64,000 bases of DNA from Hemibagrus wyckioides (lineage: Eukaryota > Chordata > Actinopteri > Siluriformes > Bagridae). Every line of letters begins with the position of its first letter. Position 1 is the stretch's first letter. The notes beneath the pieces were generated by a model. The model ran no database searches. It had not been told where the DNA came from and saw only the letters and a program-made list of their open reading frames with translations. The stretch is taken from contig NC_080717.1 of NCBI RefSeq assembly GCF_019097595.1, positions 14,312,336-14,376,335 of the forward strand. Direction: 5' to 3'. Positions 1 to 42,095 of the stretch are shown one piece after another. The position numbers and the translations under genes were made by a program.

Positions 1-32
<32 letters not shown>

Positions 33-2035
33 TGTAGAACAGTTCAGTCCTGAGTGAGAGTGTGTGTGAGAGTGTAGAACAGTTCAGTCCTGGGTGTTGA
101 GGAGCCTGATGGCTTGAAGAAAAAACTGTTACACAGTCTGGTTGTGAGGGCCTGAATGCTCCGATACCTCTTTCCAGATGGCAGGAGGGTGAAGAGTGTG
201 TGTGAGGGGTGTGTGGGGTCATCCACAATGCTGTTAGCTTTGCAGATGCAGCGTGCGGTGTAAATGTCTGTGATAGAGGGAAGAGAGACTCCGATGATCT
301 TTTCAGCTGTCCTCACTATCCGCTGAAGGGTCTTGTGATCTGAGACGGTGCAGTTCCCAAACCAGGCAGTGATGCAGCTGCTCAGGATGCTCTCATGGTC
401 CCTCTGTAGAACACAGTCAGGATGGGGGAAGGGAGATGGGCTTTCCTCAGCCTCCTCAGGAAGTAGAGGCGCTGCTGGGCATTCTTGGTGATGGAGCTGG
501 TGTTGAGTGACCAGGTGAAGTTCTCCGCCAGATGGAGACCAAGGAATTTGGTGCTCTTGACGATCTCCACCGAGGATCCGTCGATGAACAGCGGAGAATG
601 GTCACTCTGTGCTCTCCTGAAGTCAACAACCATCTCTTTAGTCTTGTCGACATTCAGGGAGAGGTTGTTGGCTCTGCACCAGGCTGTTAGATGTTGCACC
701 TCCTCTCTGTATGCTGACTCGTGGTTCTTGCTGATGAGACCCACCACGGTCGTGTCATCGGCGAACTTGATGATGTGGTTGGAGCTGTGCATTGCTGCAC
801 AGTCTTGAGTCAGCAAAGTGAACAGCAATGGACTGAGCACACAGCCCTGAGGAGCTCCAGTGCTCAGTGTGGTGGTGCTGGAGATACTGTTCCCGATCCG
901 GACTGACTGAGGTCTCCCAGTCAGGAAATCCAGGATCCAGTTGCAGAGAGAGGTGTTCAGGCCCAGCAGGCTCAGCTTCTCAATCAGGTGCTGAGGGATG
1001 ATTGTGTTGAATGCTGAACTGAAATCTATGAACAGCATTCGAACATAGGAGTCCTTACAGTCCAGGTGTGTGAGGGCCAGATGGAGGGTTGTGGTGATGG
1101 CATCGTCCGTGGAGCGGTTAGGACGATACGCAAACTGCAAGTGGTCCAGCGAGGGTGGTAGCTGTGACTTGATGTGCCTCATGGCGAGCCTCTCGAAGCA
1201 TTTCATCACGATTGGTGTGAGTGCGATGGGACAATAATCATTGAGGCAGGAAACCGTAGACTTCTTTGGCACAGGGACGATGGTCGTTGTCTTGAGGCAC
1301 GTTGGGATGAAGGAGCTGCTCAGTGAGATGTTGAAGATGTCAGTGAAGACATCTGCTAGCTGCTCTGCACACTCCCTGAGCACACTGCCAGGAATGTTGT
1401 CTGGTCCAGCAGACTTCCGTGGGTTAACTCTGCATAGAGTTCTCCTCACATCAGCTGTGGTGAGACCGAACACTAGGTCATTAGGAGGAGGGATGGTCTT
1501 CCTTGCTGTTGTGTTGTTCTGTGCCTCAAACTGAGCGCAGGAGTCGTTCAGCGCGTCTGGAAGGGAGGCGTCACTGTCACAGGAAGGTGAAGTTGTCCTG
1601 TAGTTGGTGATTGCCTGGATGCCCTGCCACATGTGCCGAGAGTCTCCGCTGTCCTGGAAGTGGCCATGGATTCTCTGGGCGTGCGCGCACTTCATCTCTT
1701 TGATGGCTCGGGACAGTTTGGCCCTTGCTATTTTTAAGGCCGTCCTGTCTCCTGATCTGAAGGCAGAGTCTCTCGACTTCAGGAGAGCACGCACTTTCGC
1801 AGTCATCCACAGCTTCTGGTTGGAGCGTGTGGTGATGGTCTTGGAGACGGTCACGTCATCGATGCATTTCCCGATGTAGCCGGTCACTGATGCCGTATAC
1901 TCCTCCAAGTCAATAGAGTCGCCGATGGTTGCAGCCTCCCTAAGCATATCCCAGTCAGTGCACTCGAAACAGTCCTGAAGAGCGGAGATGGCTCCTGCTG
2001 GCCAGGTTTTAACCTGTTTCAGAACCGGTTTTTGA
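1..2035 (-). mobile_element. L2-like non-LTR retrotransposon, 5'-truncated, RT-coding
   Basis: The minus strand reads as the reverse transcriptase of a non-LTR retrotransposon. One long frame (1947 down to 382) holds a linker region, the RT fingers/palm and the FADD catalytic box near 752-766, followed by an [18 protein letters not shown] motif. A second frame (316 down to 44) carries the usual C-terminal end with [10 protein letters not shown]. The two frames are offset by what looks like a one-base loss near 394-396. Coding similarity can be followed upstream of the ATG at 1947 to about 2032 (KTWPAG, then [10 protein letters not shown]), so the copy is truncated within ORF2 with no endonuclease seen. 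The 3' end runs off the left edge. Clade (L2/CR1 group) is judged from the motif style of fish elements; the RT identity is sure, the clade less so. Confidence 0.85.
31..110. repeat. Two-copy 40-bp tandem repeat in the LINE 3' end
   Basis: A unit containing AGTGTAGAACAGTTCAGTCC starts at 31 and again at 71, giving a 40-bp period. It is preceded by a TG run at 3-26. It lies in the 3' untranslated part of the minus-strand LINE. Confidence 0.8.
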
Positions 2036-2040
2036 GCGGT

Positions 2041-3121
2041 TTAGATTTGATTACAGTAATAACATAATAACATAAAGAACAGTGACAAATAATTTTATTT
2101 ACTTTGCCTTATTTGAAATGTATTATTTTATAAATTTGTATAAGGACACATATCTGTTACATGTGGATAATTTGGACATTAATTCATAGATTTCACTTTC
2201 TCTTAATTCTCAAGTATAGTAAGGAACGCTTGGTGTTGAGCAAAGAATCTGACCATGGTATCATAATTTGTAGGAAATGTGGGAAAAGCTTAATTGTTTT
2301 TCTTATTCCCTAATGAACTGCTAGTTATTTTTTACAGGTATGAATGTTGATTGGAACTGTTTACTGTTTACTTGCTGTTACCTTGTACGAAGTAAGTGAC
2401 CACCTTGTGACTCAAGAGCAAATGCTTAGTTTGTCATTTTTCGTAACATCCCATAATGTTTTTGGCTCAGTCTACACACAATTATAGATTATAATTATAA
2501 GTAGCTTATTAGCACCAGTGTGGTGTGAGTAGACCAGGCAGGCATTGCTGACAGATGTTGTCCTGAGGGCCAAAGCACTACAAAGCACAACACAAGTGCT
2601 GTGTCACTGGAACATGTCATACTGTATATCCATTAAAAAACAATTTGTCATGTCCAAAGCTAGCAAGCTGATGGCGTAGCATATGTCCAATATTACAATA
2701 CAGTATCAGTATACATAATATGTTGTCTATATAGATCATTACATGGTGATGCCACCAGGTGAGACAATATTTCATGTTCACAAAACTATAGCAAATGGAC
2801 ACTAAGAATGATTACAGAACAGTCAGAGTATAGCAGATTATTATGTTCCTTATGCATACAACCTGGTCATGTGTCTGCTTTACAAGGAAATTATATATTG
2901 TGTTTGGTTCATACAGGTTGGTTTGGATGGATTTGACGAGATGAGTTTTTATAAGCAAAAATAAGCCAAAATGGACTGAAACATCAGATTGGCAGAAAAA
3001 AAAGAAAAATAAATCCTTCTATGACAAACTAGCTATTTCCAAAAAATGTAAATATAGTGGTGACTATATCAACTTGCAACTATTCATATATTATTACCAG
3101 TGTATGCCATCATACATTATT

Positions 3122-3152
<31 letters not shown>

Positions 3153-3264
3153 TGTGCTAATCTAATTTTCTCACTTGACTTGGCATCCTTGCTTACTTTC
3201 TAGGTAAATGGGGAACACTTGGAGTTCATTGATGTGAAATCAAATGTAGCAATTTACAGTCAGC
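2041..3264. other. No gene recognised; AT-rich spacer
   Basis: I see no exon with a plausible protein match here. A TTTA tetranucleotide run occupies about 3124-3153. The stretch is probably ablim3 intron 1 or 5' flank. Confidence 0.5.
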
Positions 3265-3730
3265 ATTCACTTCAATAGGAACACCAGTACAATTGCTCAT
3301 TTATGCAGTTAACCAATCAGCCAGTCATGATAGCACAATACATAAAATAATGCAGATACAGGCCAAGAGCTTCATTTAATGTTCATACAAAATATCAAAA
3401 TGGGGAAAAAGTGTTATATTTATGACCTTGTTGGTGCCAGGTGGTCTGGTTTGAGTATTTCAGAAACTGCTGATCTAATGGGTTACAGTTCTGTCAGTCA
3501 AGAAAAAGAATCATAAGCTATTATGGGCACACAGTCACCCAAACCAAACAGGTGAAGACTAGAAAAAGAAAACATGATTTTTTTGATCTTCAGCTGTCCA
3601 GATTGGGAAAGCTGCAGACTCTTTTTCTTGGCTGACAGGAGTGGAACCTCATGTGGTATTCTGCTGTTGTAGCCCATCTACCAAAATGTTTGATGGTTAG
3701 TGCATGCTGAGATGCTTTTCTACTCACCAA
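3265..3730. mobile_element. Tc1-like DNA transposon fragments (family A), rearranged
   Basis: 3265-3560 reads on the + strand like the 5' part of a common fish Tc1-like element (AGGAACACC, AATCAGCCA, GCAGATACAGG, GGTTTGAGTATTTC). 3600-3730 reads on the minus strand like a more internal part of the same family (GGCTGACAGGAGTGGAACC, TGCTGTTGTAGCCCATC). No open transposase frame remains. The two pieces point in opposite directions, so this is a rearranged remnant or two insertions. The family is named by resemblance only. Confidence 0.6.
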
Positions 3731-4585
3731 AATCTTCTTCTTCTTATTTCGGCTTTTCCCTTCACGGGTTGCCACAGTGAATGATCTCTCTCCACCTATC
3801 CCTATCTTCTGCATCCTCTATACTTGCACCCACTAGCTTCATATCCTCATTTATTACATCCATATACCTCCTCTTTGGCCTTCCTCTTTGCCTCCTGCCT
3901 GGCAGCTCCATGTCCAACATTCTCCTACCAATATACTCATGTCCAAACATGTCCAAACCATCTTAATCTGGCCTCCCTAACTTTGTCCCCCAAACGTTCA
4001 ACATGAGCTGTCCCTCTGATGTACTCCTTCCTAATCCTGTCCAACCTTGTCACTCCCAAAGAGAACCTCAACATCTTCAGCTCTTCTACCTCCAGCTCTG
4101 ACTCCTGTCTCTTCCTCAGTGACACTGTCTCTAAACCTTACAGTATGACCAGTCTCACCACTGTCTTGTACACCTTCCCCTTGATTCTCCCTGATATTTT
4201 TCACACAGAACTCCTGACACCTTTCTCCACCCATTCCAACCTGCTTCCAACTTGCTTCTTTACCTCTTTCACACACTCTCCATTACCCTGGACTGTTGAC
4301 CTGTACCTTCTTCACCTCTTCACCCTGTAATCTTACTGCTCCACTTCCCTCCCTTTATTTTCACACACATGTACTCAGTCTTACTACAACTGACTTTCAT
4401 TACTCTTCTCTCCAAAGCAATCCTCCACCTCTCCAGGTTTTCCTCTATCTGCTCCCTGCTCTCAGTACAGATCACAATGTCATCTGCAAACATCATTGTC
4501 CAAGGAGACTCCTGTCTGACCTCCTCTGACAACTGTCCATCACCATAGCAAACAGGAAGGTTGACTGAAATCTTTAACATTTATA
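3731..4585 (-). mobile_element. RTE-like non-LTR retrotransposon, 5'-truncated and frameshifted
   Basis: Broken minus-strand frames spell the C-terminal half of a LINE reverse transcriptase. They are a FADDIVICTESREQIEENLERW segment (about 4420-4495), an SLRKRQESELEVEELKMLRF / RIRKEYIRGTAHV segment (about 3970-4120) and a terminal EYIGRRM...LPGRRQRGRPKRRY segment ending in a stop at 3762. This order is that of the fish RTE-like elements. Several frameshifts separate the pieces, so it is dead. The 3' tail is an AAG repeat (TCTTCTTCTT on the + strand at about 3731). It sits beside the Tc1 fragment at 3600-3730, suggesting insertion into older transposon DNA. Confidence 0.75.
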
Positions 4586-4599
4586 AGGATAGAGAGAAA

Positions 4600-5330
4600 G
4601 GGCAGGCCACACATAGGACACTGCATGATTTATGTGCCCAGACATAGAAATTAGTGGGTGTGGTAGTAGAAGTAAAAGCCACTTTCCAAAAAAAAAAAAA
4701 ATCTGTTAGCACGGGCTAAGAACAAAAATGAGAATTGCTATGATTATAGGAGATAGTTATCTGATTTCTGTTTTGATGCCCCTCAAACAGGAGGTCTGAT
4801 GTTAGTTATATGTGGCCTCATTATCAACACAGCAGAAAAGACGTATACCAAGTTTGCATCAGTTATCTGCAAAAATGAGCCAAGCCATACTAGTGCTAGT
4901 AAATCTGCACAGGCCTTCACTTTCCTACTCTTTTTGAAAGCTTTAGCTGAATAGGTGATTCATTGAGCAGTATGCCTGATTGTCTAATGTTAACAGATTT
5001 GGTCAATCATTACATACATTTTGCATTTGCATTCAGGAGTTTCTGTGTTATATATGTTATATATCAAGATGACTTTGAGCAATAAATGACTAGCTTTTGT
5101 ATGGGTCCCTGCTGTCTCTAGGGCAACTGTATAAAGTTCGGCTTATCCATGGCAACCGGACTCAAAAAAGAGTTTGTCCTCCAACAGCAGCCGTTTAGCC
5201 AATGAACCTCTCTAGAGAAATTCAATTATCAGTACTGAAACAAGAATTTAAAATTAATTCATATAAAATGTGAATTATTTGTTGTATTTCAAAAATAATT
5301 GCACTGATATGTGCAAATAATGTCGAGGGT
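4600..5330. other. No gene recognised
   Basis: Ordinary AT-rich sequence. I see no coding match, no clear repeat ends and no RNA gene. Confidence 0.4.
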
Positions 5331-5334
5331 AGAA

Positions 5335-6180
5335 ATGCAAAATATACATTAAGCAAATAGGTAAGAGCCTTCCATCAGATAATTAATGCAGTGATTAATA
5401 TGCTTCAGCTGGAAACAGGTTATTTAACCCTAAATGATGCATTGAGTAGCTTCTCATTTCTTAAACAACCTTGTCAGAAGACATATCCTGTGGTTGTGGA
5501 AAAGATGTTTTTCTGTTTGAGAATGGTTAAATTATTGGCCTGCATCAAGCAAAGTAATTGCTGAAGCTTCTAAAATGATTAACACCTGAAAGGATAGTGG
5601 TGAGCCATCAACAAATGTGGTCTGAAAAAAAAATCTTCTGTAATTGAAGAAACAGTAGAGCTCATAGCTATGTTTAATGGTGACAGTAAAAGCATTTCCA
5701 CATGCACAATATGAACAGAACTCAAGGGATTGGGACTAAACTGCTGTGTAGCCTTAAGAAAACCACATATCAGTGAAGCTACTTGGAAAAAAAGGCTTCA
5801 ATTTTCTAGGAAACATAAATCATAAATATAAAAATAAATGTCATAATTAATGCCTTCCATACAAGCCTGTGGGGGCAGTGTATTATCTGGGATTACTTCA
5901 GTTGGTCAGGTCTAGTGCCCAAAAAATGAGGTCAGCTGACTACATGAATATACTGAATAATCAGATTTTTCCATCAATTTTTTTTCTTCCCTGATGGCAT
6001 GGGCATATTCCAAAATGACAATGCCAGGATTCACTTGGCTCAAATTGTGAAAGAGTGGTTCAGGGAGCTTGAGACATCATCCTCACACATGGATTGGCCA
6101 TCACAGAGTCCAGACTGAATAGCTGTTAAAGATATTACTAAAATATCGGAAATGGGAAATGCAAGTTCAGTCACAAAGGT
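5335..6180 (+). mobile_element. Decayed Tc1/mariner-type transposon (family B), copy 1
   Basis: The 3' half holds a broken transposase-like stretch with [19 protein letters not shown] and then MDWPSQSPD, the region around the second and third catalytic acids of Tc1-like transposases. Stop codons interrupt it. The same DNA recurs at 47157-47872 with matching landmarks (AAGCAAATAGGTAAG near the start, GTGATTAATATG, TTCTCATTTCTTAAACAA), which shows a repeat family. Inverted ends were not located. Confidence 0.65.
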
Positions 6181-6354
6181 ACAGTGTTCAAAAATTGTCA
6201 TTAAAAAAGTTATTATTAATTAAAGACTCATAAAAGAACATGTGCTTGGTGTAGAGGGCATTAATATGGCTTCTTTGCAATTTAATTACTTAACTTATTG
6301 CTACTGGAAAAAATGGCTGGTTGCAAAATTTTTTTGCACCATTTTATCTAAACT

Positions 6355-6600
6355 CCAGAGACCGTAGTCATTGAAAATCCCAGGAGCTCAGCAGTTTTTG
6401 AAAAAAACTGGTGCCAACATCCTTGCCATGGTTAACACCACAGAGATCACTTTTTTTACCCATTCTGAGGTTTGATATGAACATTAACTGAAGCTTTTGC
6501 CCTTTATCGTGATTTTTTGCATTGTGCTGCTTCCACATGATTAAATCTGCAAATGTACAGGTTTAAAAAATAAATGTTTGTGGTTGACTGAGGATTCAAT
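6355..6600 (-). mobile_element. Tc1-like fragment (family A)
   Basis: Minus-strand resemblance to the 5' part of family A: AATCCCAGGAGCTCAGCAGTT, TTGATATGAACATTAACTGAAG and GCATTGTGCTGC follow in the expected order. It is short and without any open frame. Confidence 0.5.
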
Positions 6601-6679
6601 AATAATATACAGTGTGAAATATGTTGAATTTCTGTGTTATAGGTGAGAAGAAAAATAATGCATGTGTTCCTGTCATACA

Positions 6680-6870
6680 GAATGTGGTAACATAGTGGTT
6701 AAGGTGTTGGACTAGTGATTTGACTAGAAGGCTATGAGTTTGAGTCCCAGGTCAACGAAGCTAGTCCACCCTGAGTAAGGCCCTTAACCCTCAATTGTGT
6801 AAAATGAGATTAGATGTAAGTTACTCTGGATAAGGGTGTCTGCCAAATGCCAGAAATGTAAATGCAATAT
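6680..6870 (+). repeat. tRNA-derived SINE
   Basis: The 5' part resembles a tRNA promoter: an A-box-like AACATAGTGGTTAAGG and a B-box-like GAGTTTGAGTCCCAGG. The 3' part has the body and tail usual in fish SINEs (AAGGCCCTTAACCCTCAA, TCTGGATAAGGGTGTCTGCC, AAATGTAAATG). An inverted copy lies at 27855-28012. Confidence 0.75.
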
Positions 6871-6879
6871 GTGCTATGG

Positions 6880-8590
6880 GCAGGGTTGCCAGATCCACTT
6901 GACAAGCAATATTATTATAAAAGGTTTATAAAAAATAACATTATATCACTAAAATAACATCAGTTATAGTAAGTCAGTATAAATATGCTGGAAATTGTTG
7001 GAACCCATTTATTTTGAGGAAAATTGAAATTGTAGTTTCTGAGAGCTGTTCTTGAGATGAGGTTGAAGTAGTTCTCATTCTTCCTTATTAGGTTCATTCA
7101 GAACATGGTACATCCTGGTGCATTAGAGCGTTTAAAGCTTCTGTCAAAATGCATGCACGACTCACATACACAGTGTGGGCATGAAATTTCCTTGAACACT
7201 GCTAATACACTGCTAAAGACTACAGAAACCTTGGTGAGCTTTTCTATAGTTTAGAGCAATTATAGAGCTGTGAAAGTGTATTCCTGAGGTATGGATAAAA
7301 TAATCAGTGTTCTTTTGGTTGATGTAGTCAACCCCTCTATCCCCAACTTACATCAGGAGCAAATTTCATTGTCTATCTTGGCCTTATTAAATTAATGGCC
7401 TATTAAATTAGTGACACATTTTGCAAAAGGCATCAATGGACAGTTCATAGTGTTGGAGTAATCAGTGTGTGCTTGTAATTTTCTCTGTGTGTAGGAACGG
7501 AGTGACATTATGTCTGGGAAAACTGCAGCTTTAAATGAGCAGGCACTTAAAAATGGCAATGGCATTATGTGAGGATAACAGGGATAAACACCATCTGGTC
7601 ATCTCAAATTACAAGAAAGGTGAATGTAAATGTTATGATCAAATGTTATACAAGCTTGAGATGTCTGTAAGGCAAGGGACGTGCAGGCAGAGCTAAATAT
7701 TTTTAGGATAGCATTATCAAGAGAAGCCACACATGTGTCTGACTATAGTCAATAAAATGGTGTACAGGGAGAAGAGGAATTACCTTCAAGGCAATACGAG
7801 GAGTAGAATTGCTTTAGGAATGCTTATAAGTCTACAATCAGGTTAAATGGTCTGAACATAGGCAACCTTTTTTTTTGGTACCCTCAACAATCAACAAGGT
7901 AGTCTGAGTAAAGTTAATGCTTGTGAAGCCAGACTATTTGGGATTTTGTCAGGTAATTTTAAGTTGAAGGCTGATTAAAGGCATGGTTATTTTAATAGAA
8001 ATGTGTAGTTCTTGAAGTGGAAAGAAATAAATGTATAATATAGTGCATAAATGTACATATAGATGTATTGCAGATATGAATTTTAGTATGCATAAGCAAT
8101 GTAGTACTATTATTAACCCTAATGCCATTTACCAACAGGTTTGTCTTCATAGAAATGTATATCTGCTTTTTACTACCAATTCTTCCTCACATACATTCTT
8201 GTTCCTTACTGTTTTTCTTCTTTTTTTTATAGCAAATTTGGCAATTCACATGCATATGGTTTTGCTCTATAGTTCTATTCTAATGGTGTCAAAACATGTA
8301 TGTGGAAAGCAGCAATTCCCAGTGTAAGAGAGTATTTTCTATATTTCAGTAGGTCTTTATAATAACTCAGTATTCACTCATTTTTACAGATTCTGCTTAA
8401 TGTAATTGGAAAAATGTGTTGCAGGATTAGTAGGGGCTAGAGAAAACCTCCAATCAGATAATCCTGGATGTCGGAGTTACTGATTTTTAAAAAGCATTGA
8501 ATATTTTTGAAATTGTACTGTGAATTAGTAGGCTAAGCATCAAAAATTACTTTAGTAAAAAAGAATAAACAATTACTTTATTGTAGACTC
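6880..8590. other. No gene recognised
   Basis: Non-coding by eye. The short ORF near 8031-8327 is Ser/Leu/Phe-rich with no recognisable motif. Confidence 0.4.
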
Positions 8591-8614
8591 TTGTCTTTCT
8601 TTTCTTCTCTATCA

Positions 8615-8900
8615 GTAATGGTTGTCTGTGAGCTCATGCACATGTATGGTGGGGGATAGTACTTTTGAGCGTGTGACACTGCCCTGTGAGGGTGCATGAG
8701 CAGCAGTATGAGAAGATGTGACTGGATGGCTTTAAGTTGTCTTGCAAGAGATACAATACAGCTGCCAGGATTGGTAAAAAGACGAAAAAAAAGCCTGGTA
8801 TATGGTTCACTGTAATTTGTAGATATGGGGGCTATCAAGGCAAGTGATTAATTTAGGGCAAAGGGTATCTGTGGCATCATGCATGAGTTGGGGAGGGTGT
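8615..8900. repeat. Uncharacterised dispersed repeat (family R), copy 1
   Basis: Shares ordered blocks with 24800-25090: GTCTGTGAGCTCATGCA, then GCATGAGCAGCAGT followed by an AAGATGTG-like stretch. It is non-coding with no clear terminal repeats. I do not recognise the family. Confidence 0.5.
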
Positions 8901-9029
8901 AGAGGTTATGATGGAATGAAACATGCAGACATGTTTTAGACTGAATAATGGCAACAGCATCAGGCAGCTTGTCCAGATGGTTGTGTAGGTCTCTGAAGTC
9001 ATTTAATGAAAATTGGTTGCAATAACATA

Positions 9030-9186
9030 TTTCTTATTGTGTGAGTGAATGAGTTTGTGTGTGTGCCCTGTGATGCGTTGGCACTCCGTCCAGGGTGTAT
9101 CCTGCCTTGATGCCCGATGACGCCTGAGGCACAGGCTCCCCGTGACCCAAGTATAGATCGGATAAGCGGTACAGACAATGAAATGA
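9030..9186 (+). repeat. Fish dispersed repeat (SINE-like tail)
   Basis: Contains GTGCCCTGTGATGCGTTGGC, ACTCCGTCCAGGGTGTATCC, GAGGCACAGGCTCCCCGTGA and GATAAGCGGTACAGACAATG in order. This block is dispersed very widely in fish genomes. It is more GC-rich than its surroundings. Confidence 0.65.
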
Positions 9187-9189
9187 AAA

Positions 9190-9747
9190 CATATTTCTTC
9201 CAGAACGGGCTTTTTATCCCCATTTAATGAGTCAATGCTTTGAGATAAAATGTCAGTCTAATAGTTTTATGTAGTTAACATTTACAACAGGGTTTTTTTT
9301 TTGTGTTTTTGCTGTTCTCTTTATTTTTAGCTTGGAAAAAATACATAACAAAGCTAGTTGCTTCTGTCTGTTTAATAAATGATAAGGTATCAGTTATACA
9401 AGCTCCACATGAAAATAACTAGACGTTTCTGGTTTTATTTTGGCACTTTGACAAGCAAATGTTTGCAGCATTATTATAAAGTACATAATGTGAATATCCT
9501 ATATCCTCAATTGTTTCATGGATTAAGCAATTACAGTTACATTTGCAATTTGACCGCATTTGGCTAAGAGATTCTTTACTGTGTGTGTATGTATATGTGT
9601 GAACGCTTTCTAGATCCAATAACTAAACTACAACTCGAAGACCAGACAAGATTTGCATAATTGTTAATATTGCAGGGAGGGATGATAAGTAGTCTCTACT
9701 GTTCTATGTAGCTGCTCTATTGTAATCATGCACTTTCTTGTTGGCAG
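9190..9747. other. End of the upstream ablim3 intron
   Basis: No further exon recognised. The segment ends in the acceptor TTGTTGGCAG just before 9748. Confidence 0.5.
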
Positions 9748-40238
<30,491 letters not shown>

Positions 40239-40750
40239 ATGTTCCTGCTCCCTACAGGAAAGAAACAGAGCCACCTGTCCAGAACCAGCCAAGAAGATGC
40301 TACTGTTATCTGGCCAACTTGAGTAACCGCAAATCCCTGTGCTGCTGAAGATGTGCCAGACACATATGTAGTATTAACTAGGCCAAGATTAATTAACTGA
40401 GTGAAGCAAAGATAAAATAAAGAAGAAAGCTAGAAGTCATGTTAGATTCTCGTTGCTTTAATAGATTTTGCTCATTTCTTAATGACAAGAATAGAGAATC
40501 AAATGTAAAAAGTTGGGAGTTTTGCCTTATATTTTGTGTTAAATTATGCACCAGCAGAGTGACTAGAATGTAGACACTATATTAATAACATAATCTAAGA
40601 TTCTTTTTTGTTCCTCTCTTGTATATTACACTTGTAAACTAATATCTTCTTTCACTTTATGGACCATTTTTAGCTTACAGTGGAAATACATAGTTAAATA
40701 ATAATTAAAGTTGATGGAAACATGCAAACTTTTCCATGAAATAAAAACCA
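40239..40750 (+). other. ablim3: ablim3 3' untranslated region (extent approximate)
   Basis: Follows the stop codon. Possible poly(A) signals AATAAA lie at 40416-40421 and 40740-40745. Which is used cannot be told from sequence. Confidence 0.6.
40416..40421 (+). promoter_or_regulatory. Candidate poly(A) signal of ablim3
   Basis: AATAAA 178 bases after the stop codon. A second AATAAA is at 40740-40745. Confidence 0.5.
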
Positions 40751-42093
40751 AAGTCTCAGTACTATGTGTGGTGAGCAGAAAAAAAGTAGGGATTGAATAC
40801 TACCCATGCTATAGATAATTCAGGTCCTGGGCTTAATCACTGAATGTAAATCAATTTTTTCAACAAGTTATTTAGTAGCCACAGTCTAAATAATGTGTTG
40901 AGCCATCCTTAAGAGTTTTGCAATGGTAGCAGTAATTATCAGTGGCTAGATCATTTGTTTTTAGGCTAACTTAAAGAATATTCACATGCACTAACAAAGC
41001 ATTAAATTACATGAGAAGTAATATAAGGGTTTATGGTGCAATGTTTAAGGTTCACTTTATTTTTTTATTTTCTGATGATAAACAGAGTGTCTGTTTACTG
41101 ACAATTAAATGTGTCTCTTTTTAAAATAGGGCATGTGAAATTTTTTGAGCATCAGTCTGAGTTGTAGACTTTGGATTTATAGCGTTAAGGTGTTATACCA
41201 CATTTATTCATACTACAAGCATGATTATCAATTTTGGACAATCAGAAGGGTCTCCAGGAATATTATTTCACTCAAGGACACATCCATTGCAACAAATAAA
41301 AAACTGACCTCTAGCGCACTTAATTGGGACCTAATAATGGAGTCTGTCTTACACCAGGATACTTGTATGAATTGTGCAGATAATGCTAAATTCGGACCTC
41401 ACAAACCACGAGATGTTTCTTTGTTTTATGCCTTTGCTATGTATGTTGGATGTTTTTCTGTTTGTTTGTTTGTTTGTATGTTTGTTTATTTGTTTGGCCT
41501 TTTTTATTTGGCCACTGGAATGTTTTAAAGTGTTATACCAACTTAAGAGTAATCAGTGGGAGAGTGAACATATTTTTGATTCTTCCTTTTTTAAAACACC
41601 ACAGCTACCTATCTAGTTAACTTTATTTATTTGTCAGCAGTTTTAACAAGTTATGTAGCTAACTTATATTTAAATAAAGCTGGTTTACTGGTGTATTTTT
41701 GAATTCATTTGCTATGTAAAGAAAAATTAACTTTCTGAGATTCAGAACACAGGTTAGTTAGATATGTAACTGTAGTATTGTCAACCCTAGATTAACACCA
41801 GGAGTGTTGTGAAACAAATGCCAAGGTCACATAGTGACATATGACAGTATTTGCAATAAATACCAGAGTGATTCCCCAGAACCTTCTAACATATCGACGT
41901 TGATTGTTAACCAGGGTTCATGTAACTATATTTAGATACAGTGCCCCATCAAAATTATACTTTTTTTTTTTTTTTCAAAAAAAGTTTTCAAAAAACAAAT
42001 GTGTTTTTTTACGTAGTACACTTTCTACAAAGTATTGGTTTCAAAATTACTGGCAGCCTTACAATTCATATTTTGTGTTGCCTGTCCCAGAGA
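40750..42093. other. ablim3 3' flank, no gene recognised
   Basis: The frame at 41145-41528 is hydrophobic and TTTG-repeat-driven near its end; no known protein. Confidence 0.4.
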
Positions 42094-42095
42094 TA

